64,000 bases of DNA from Aquibaculum arenosum (GTDB lineage Bacteria > Pseudomonadota > Alphaproteobacteria > Kiloniellales > DSM-21159), in contig NZ_JARHUD010000003.1 of NCBI RefSeq assembly GCF_029222965.1, positions 62,001 through 126,000 of the forward strand. The letters run 5' to 3'. This document shows positions 58,266 to 64,000 of the stretch, piece after piece (within the stretch, counting starts at the first letter, position 1; each line of letters begins with the position of its first letter). A program made the translations under genes and the position numbers. The notes beneath the pieces were generated by a model. It worked only from the letters and a program-made list of their open reading frames with translations. It did not search any database and was not told where the DNA came from.

Positions 58266-59477
58266 TCAGCCCCTTGAATCCTCACGCAGCACCTGGACGC
58301 CGGGGAGCGTCTTGCCTTCCAGCCATTCCAGGAAGGCGCCGCCGGCTGAAGAGACATAGCTGAAGGCATCCAGCACGCCCGCATGGCTCAGCGCGGCCAC
58401 GGTGTCCCCGCCGCCGGCCACCGACAGCAGCGTGCCGGCGCGCGTCAAATCAGCCGCGGCCTGGGCCACCTGGTTGGTGCCGGCATCGAAGGGCTGAATT
58501 TCGAAGGCACCCAGGGGACCGTTCCACACCAGCGTCTTGCACTCCGCCAGTCGCAGCGCGATGTGCTCGGCGGTGCGCGGACCGATGTCCAGGATCATGC
58601 GCTCGGCCGGCACCTGCTTCACCGTCACCACGTCATAGGCGGCATTGGGCTTGAACTCGGCCGCGACGACCGCGTCGGTCGGCAGCACGATGTCGCAGTC
58701 AGCGGCCTTGGCCTTGCGCACGATCTCCTCGACCGTGGGCGCCATCTCCTTCTCACAGAGGGAAGCGCCCACATCGACGCCAAGAGCGTGCAGGAAGGTG
58801 TTGGCCATGCCCCCACCGATCACCAGGAGCTGCACCTTTTCCACCAGGTTGCCCAGCAGCTCCAGCTTGGTGGAAACCTTGGCGCCGCCGACGATAGCCG
58901 CCACGGGCCGCTCGGGCTGCTCCAGCGCCTTCTGGAGCGCCTCCAGCTCCTCCTGCATCAGCAAACCGGCCACGGCCGGCAGCTTGTGCGCAATGCCCTC
59001 CACTGACGCGTGGGCGCGATGGGCGGCGGAGAAGGCATCGCTGACGAAAAGGTCGCCCAGCGCCGCCAGCTTGCCGGCAAACTCAGGGTTGTTCTTCTCC
59101 TCGCCCTTGTGGAAGCGGAGGTTCTCCAGCAGCAGCACACCGCCCTCGGGCAGCGCGGCCAGGGCCTGTTCGGCCGGGGCGCCGATGCAATCCTCGGCAA
59201 AGCGTACGGGCACGTCCGGGCCCAGGGCGGCCTGAAGCTCAGGCACCAGCGGCGCCAGCGACATGTCCTCGCGGCGCTCGCCCTTGGGCCGGCCGAAGTG
59301 GCTCAGGAGTACGACCTTTGCACCGGCGTCCCGCAGGCGGCGGATCGTGGGCAGGGCGCGTGTGATGCGGGTCGCGTCGGTCACCCGCCCCGCTTCCATG
59401 GGCACGTTGAAATCCACCCGTACCAGGGCGGTGCGTCCCGCAAGCGTGACGTCATCAAGGGTTCGGAAGGCTGTCAT
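58266..59477 (-). CDS. pgk: Phosphoglycerate kinase
   Basis: Pgk transfers phosphate between 1,3-bisphosphoglycerate and ADP in glycolysis and gluconeogenesis. The 403-residue protein has [12 protein letters not shown] (about 17-28), [79 protein letters not shown] and [12 protein letters not shown]. The ATG at 59477 is the family start; open sequence upstream lacks homology. It lies 60 bp downstream of the diiron gene on the same strand. Confidence 0.98.
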   Translation of the reverse strand: MTAFRTLDDVTLAGRTALVRVDFNVPMEAGRVTDATRITRALPTIRRLRDAGAKVVLLSHFGRPKGERREDMSLAPLVPELQAALGPDVPVRFAEDCIGAPAEQALAALPEGGVLLLENLRFHKGEEKNNPEFAGKLAALGDLFVSDAFSAAHRAHASVEGIAHKLPAVAGLLMQEELEALQKALEQPERPVAAIVGGAKVSTKLELLGNLVEKVQLLVIGGGMANTFLHALGVDVGASLCEKEMAPTVEEIVRKAKAADCDIVLPTDAVVAAEFKPNAAYDVVTVKQVPAERMILDIGPRTAEHIALRLAECKTLVWNGPLGAFEIQPFDAGTNQVAQAAADLTRAGTLLSVAGGGDTVAALSHAGVLDAFSYVSSAGGAFLEWLEGKTLPGVQVLREDSRG

Positions 59478-59537
59478 GGGACGCTCCGGCAAAAAGGAGG
59501 ACGTTGAACGAACGACTCCCGGTCGCATGGCCGGGCG

Positions 59538-60371
59538 TCAGGCTGCGAGCGCACCGTCGCGGCTGAGACGGCGGTGGCGCCGGCGCATTGTGCCATAGGC
59601 GACCTTGGCCATGAGCTGGGCCACGCGTCCCTGGGCACTGAGTCCGGCGGCCTTGCAAATCATGGCAGAGGCCCGCTGCACGCGCATGGGCTTATAGTAG
59701 CCATAGGCGCGCACCATGTAGGCACTGCTCCAGCGCTTGCGGTCATAGGGCTCGTCGGCCGGCGCGTTGGCGGCGTAGTAGGCATAGGCGAGCTCGTCGT
59801 CCTCGGTCTCCTGCATGCGGCCCACCGCGATCAGGAAACGCCGGAGGCGGCTGATGTTCTCATGCTCGAGATAGCGGCGCAGGTGCGTGTAGAAGAGCTT
59901 GTAGTGGCGCAGTTCGTCGGCCGCGATGCGCTGACAGATCTCCTTGAAGACCGGCTCCTCGGTCGAGTCGGCCAGAGATCCGTAGTAGGAGGAGGTGCCC
60001 ACCTCGACGATGCAACGCGCCACCAACTCGCCGCTGCGCGAGCCGCGCACGGAAGTGGTGGAATCGACCGGAATACGGAAGCCGGCGCGGAAGCGTTCCA
60101 TGGCGCCGTCGAAATCGAAGTCGGGATCGGCCATGCGGGCCCAGCGGCCCAGCGCTTCGCCATGTTGCACCTCTTCCCCGGCCCAGCGTCGGGCTTCAGC
60201 CTTGAAGGTCTCATCGTCGGGAAAGACGTTGCAGAGATAATCGGCGTAGTCGCCGGAATTGAACTCGACCAGCGCTGCTGCCTTGGCGATTTTCAGAAGC
60301 TCAGGATCGACCCGCGTGCGATCAAAGCGATCCCAGGCGATGTCGTCGAGCGACCAGTGCTTGTCGGACAT
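59538..60371 (-). CDS. Diiron ferritin-like / rubrerythrin-type protein
   Basis: A 277-residue four-helix-bundle protein with a carboxylate-bridged diiron site: candidate ligands Glu36 (VEFNSGDYADY), Glu67 and His70 (EEVQHGE), Glu123 (VEVGTSSYYGSL) and Glu153 and His156 (ADELRHYKLF). This layout is shared by ferritin-like oxidases and acyl-ACP desaturase relatives; the GTSSYY and DELRH motifs favour a desaturase or rubrerythrin-like oxidase over iron storage. The substrate is unknown. A GAGGGTGAGAC site precedes the ATG. It follows the atp operon terminator. Confidence 0.82.
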   Translation of the reverse strand: MSDKHWSLDDIAWDRFDRTRVDPELLKIAKAAALVEFNSGDYADYLCNVFPDDETFKAEARRWAGEEVQHGEALGRWARMADPDFDFDGAMERFRAGFRIPVDSTTSVRGSRSGELVARCIVEVGTSSYYGSLADSTEEPVFKEICQRIAADELRHYKLFYTHLRRYLEHENISRLRRFLIAVGRMQETEDDELAYAYYAANAPADEPYDRKRWSSAYMVRAYGYYKPMRVQRASAMICKAAGLSAQGRVAQLMAKVAYGTMRRRHRRLSRDGALAA

Positions 60372-60507
60372 GTCTCACCCTCGGCCCCCTGATGTTCACC
60401 GGTTCTTCGCTTTGGAATCCGGCGCTTGCCATGTAAGTGCGATGGCTAACGGCCGCAAGAGAGAGCATTTTCGCTCCGCACGCAACCCTCAAGCTCGCGT
60501 GGGCAGC

Positions 60508-60546
60508 CCAAAAAAACGAGGGCAGGACCGGTGTCGCACCGGCCCA
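60508..60546 (-). terminator. Intrinsic terminator of the atp operon
   Basis: Stem GGACCGGTG (60525-60533) / CACCGGCCC (60537-60545) with one mismatch and a 3-base loop. On the minus strand TGCCCTCG and then a seven-T run (60510-60516) follow. It lies about 15 bp past the atpC stop. Confidence 0.7.
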
Positions 60547-60558
60547 TCCGCCTCACAC

Positions 60559-60975
60559 TCAGTTGGCGCGGCTCAAAGCGTCGAGCTTGGCTTCCAGGAC
60601 GTTCACGCGCTTCGCCGCAACAGCCTTATCATGCTCGCTCTTCGCGTCCGCCACATCCTCGCGGGCATTCTTCAATGCTTGCTCGGTCGCAGCACGATCG
60701 ATCTCTTCCAGCGGCTCCGCCTCCACAGCCAGAACGGTACAACGCTCTGGTGTGACTTCAGCGAATCCGCCGGAAACGAATAGGCGCTGGCTGACCGCCC
60801 GGCGCTCTTCGTAGACCGAAATGACACCGGGCCGCACCGTGGAAATCATCGGCGCATGGCGGGGCAGCACGCCGAAATCGCCATCGCCGCCCGGCACCAC
60901 GACCATGTCCACTGCCTGCGACAGCAGCAGCTTCTCCGGCGAGACGAGTTCGAACTCGACCTTCTGCTCAGCCAT
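60559..60975 (-). CDS. atpC: ATP synthase F1 epsilon subunit
   Basis: The epsilon subunit regulates F1 and couples it to the central stalk. The 138-residue protein has the N-terminal barrel KVEFELVSPEKLLLSQAVDMVVVPGGDGDFGVLPRHAPMISTVRPGV in short recognisable blocks (LVSPEKLL, GDFGVLPRHAP) and the C-terminal helix pair. It is the last gene of the atp operon, 36 bp after atpD. Confidence 0.96.
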   Translation of the reverse strand: MAEQKVEFELVSPEKLLLSQAVDMVVVPGGDGDFGVLPRHAPMISTVRPGVISVYEERRAVSQRLFVSGGFAEVTPERCTVLAVEAEPLEEIDRAATEQALKNAREDVADAKSEHDKAVAAKRVNVLEAKLDALSRAN

Positions 60976-61011
60976 GTCAGCCTATCCTCGTTCTTGCCAA
61001 AGACCCGTCGA

Positions 61012-62487
<1,476 letters not shown>

Positions 62488-63384
62488 TTACATGGCCTCC
62501 TTGGCGGAGACGATTTCAATGAGTTCTTTGGTGATCGCAGCCTGACGCGTGCGGTTGTACAGCAACGTCAGCTTCTTGTTCATTTCGCCTGCGTTGCGGG
62601 TCGCGTTGTCCATGGCAGTCATGCGCGCGCCCTGTTCGCCGGCGTTGTTTTCCAGCAGGGCGTTGAAGACCTGGACCGCGAGATTGCGCGGCAGCAGCTC
62701 GGCGAGGATGGTCTCCTCGTCGGGCTCGTAGTCATAGACCATGCCCTTGTTCTCGACCGCCTGCGCCTCATCGCCGGTCGCCTCGGCTTCCGGTGCGGCA
62801 AAGGGAACGAGCTGTTGGCGGGTGACGATCTGAGAAATAGCCGACTTGAACTGCGCGTAATAGAGCGTGCAGACGTCGAACTCGCCCTCGTCGTACATGG
62901 CCAACAGGCGCTGGGCGATCTCGTCGGACTTCTCGAAGCTCGGTCGCGGCTTGGAGACGTCTTCCAAGGTGTCGATGATCACATCGGCGTGACCACGACG
63001 CAGAGCATCGCGGCCCTTACGGCCGATGCAGAGCACCTTTACGGTCTTGCCCTCAGCCTTCAGCCGCTCGATGTCGCGGCGAGCTTCACGGGCGATGTTG
63101 GCATTGAAGGCACCGCAGAGGCCGCGATCGGCCGTTGCGACCACCAGCAGATGCACATCCTGCTTGCCCGTGCCGCTCAGAAGCTTTGGCCCCTGACCAC
63201 CGCGGCTGCCCGAAGCCAGCGAGCCGAGCATGCGGGCCATGCGAGCCGCATAGGGCCGCGAGGCTTCCGCCTGCTCCTGGGCACGCTTGAGCTTCGCCGC
63301 GGCCACCATCTTCATGGCCGAGGTAATCTTCTGCGTCGATTTGACGCTGGCGATACGGGAGCGTAGCTCCTTGAGGCTAGCCAT
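62488..63384 (-). CDS. atpG: ATP synthase F1 gamma subunit
   Basis: The gamma subunit forms the rotating shaft. The 298-residue protein starts [36 protein letters not shown], has [17 protein letters not shown] and the C-terminal [39 protein letters not shown] small insertion around residue 195 ([20 protein letters not shown]) is typical of alphaproteobacteria. It lies 39 bp after atpA and 51 bp before atpD. Confidence 0.98.
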   Translation of the reverse strand: MASLKELRSRIASVKSTQKITSAMKMVAAAKLKRAQEQAEASRPYAARMARMLGSLASGSRGGQGPKLLSGTGKQDVHLLVVATADRGLCGAFNANIAREARRDIERLKAEGKTVKVLCIGRKGRDALRRGHADVIIDTLEDVSKPRPSFEKSDEIAQRLLAMYDEGEFDVCTLYYAQFKSAISQIVTRQQLVPFAAPEAEATGDEAQAVENKGMVYDYEPDEETILAELLPRNLAVQVFNALLENNAGEQGARMTAMDNATRNAGEMNKKLTLLYNRTRQAAITKELIEIVSAKEAM

Positions 63385-63423
63385 GTCGCTTCAACCGCGG
63401 CTGGTTCAACGAAAGGGCGAAAA

Positions 63424-64000
<577 letters not shown>

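Overview
The window is high-GC DNA from an alphaproteobacterium, most likely a Rhodospirillales-type marine or saline heterotroph. The clues are the DivK regulator, a DUF3576 lipoprotein next to leuS, DUF1674, twin-transmembrane/HIG1-like and PduO genes upstream of etfBA, ferredoxin-dependent KorAB, a Tat-exported TRAP binding protein, and an F1 ATP synthase operon read atpA-G-D-C. The assignment rests on gene content only. Almost all of the window is chromosomal core: no insertion sequence, prophage, CRISPR array, rRNA or tRNA was recognised. It opens inside secA and ends inside atpA.

Layout. 1-9.4 kb: secA (5' truncated), a SAM methyltransferase, a choline-kinase-like kinase, purD divergent from xseA, and a class A penicillin-binding protein. 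9.6-13.3 kb (minus): the ffh-rpsP-rimM-trmD-rplS translation/secretion operon. 13.5-17.8 kb (minus): fprA-korA-korB, a 2-oxoacid:ferredoxin oxidoreductase with a ferredoxin-NADP reductase. 18-22.5 kb: ahcY divergent from a corrinoid protein, DUF1638, PF13769-like and MTHFR-like cluster. 22.6-24.4 kb: an I78-type inhibitor lipoprotein, a GNAT, a 560-base region with no confident gene, and a PaaI thioesterase. 24.5-30.4 kb: rplU-rpmA-obgE-proB-proA-nadD-rsfS-rlmH. 30.4-35.9 kb: inverted repeats, divK, a TPR-sulfotransferase, an L,D-transpeptidase overlapping yggS tail to tail, and two lipoproteins. 36-40.2 kb: leuS-lptE-holA. 40.2-45.1 kb (minus): TRAP transporter dctPQM, an amidase and a small membrane protein. 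45.3-48.1 kb: a GST, a tartronate-semialdehyde-reductase-type dehydrogenase and a Ca/Na antiporter. 48.2-51.9 kb: HIG1-like, pduO-type, etfB, etfA, hbd. 52-54.6 kb: Lrp and XRE regulators, trxB, DUF1674. 54.7-57.7 kb: three consecutive proteases (HtpX, HtrA-like, M48). 57.8-60.4 kb (minus): a secreted protein of unknown function, pgk, a diiron ferritin-like protein. 60.6-64 kb (minus): atpC-D-G-A.

Most genes form conserved housekeeping operons. The most interesting accessory unit is the corrinoid cluster beside ahcY. It pairs a stand-alone B12-binding protein with DUF1638, a PF13769-type protein and an MTHFR-fold protein whose two key catalytic acidic residues appear replaced. It looks like one-carbon/methyl-cycle machinery, possibly part of a split methionine synthase. 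Other notable points are an rsfS gene with no ATG, GTG or TTG start, a compact three-protease cassette, and a dense inverted-repeat island after rlmH.
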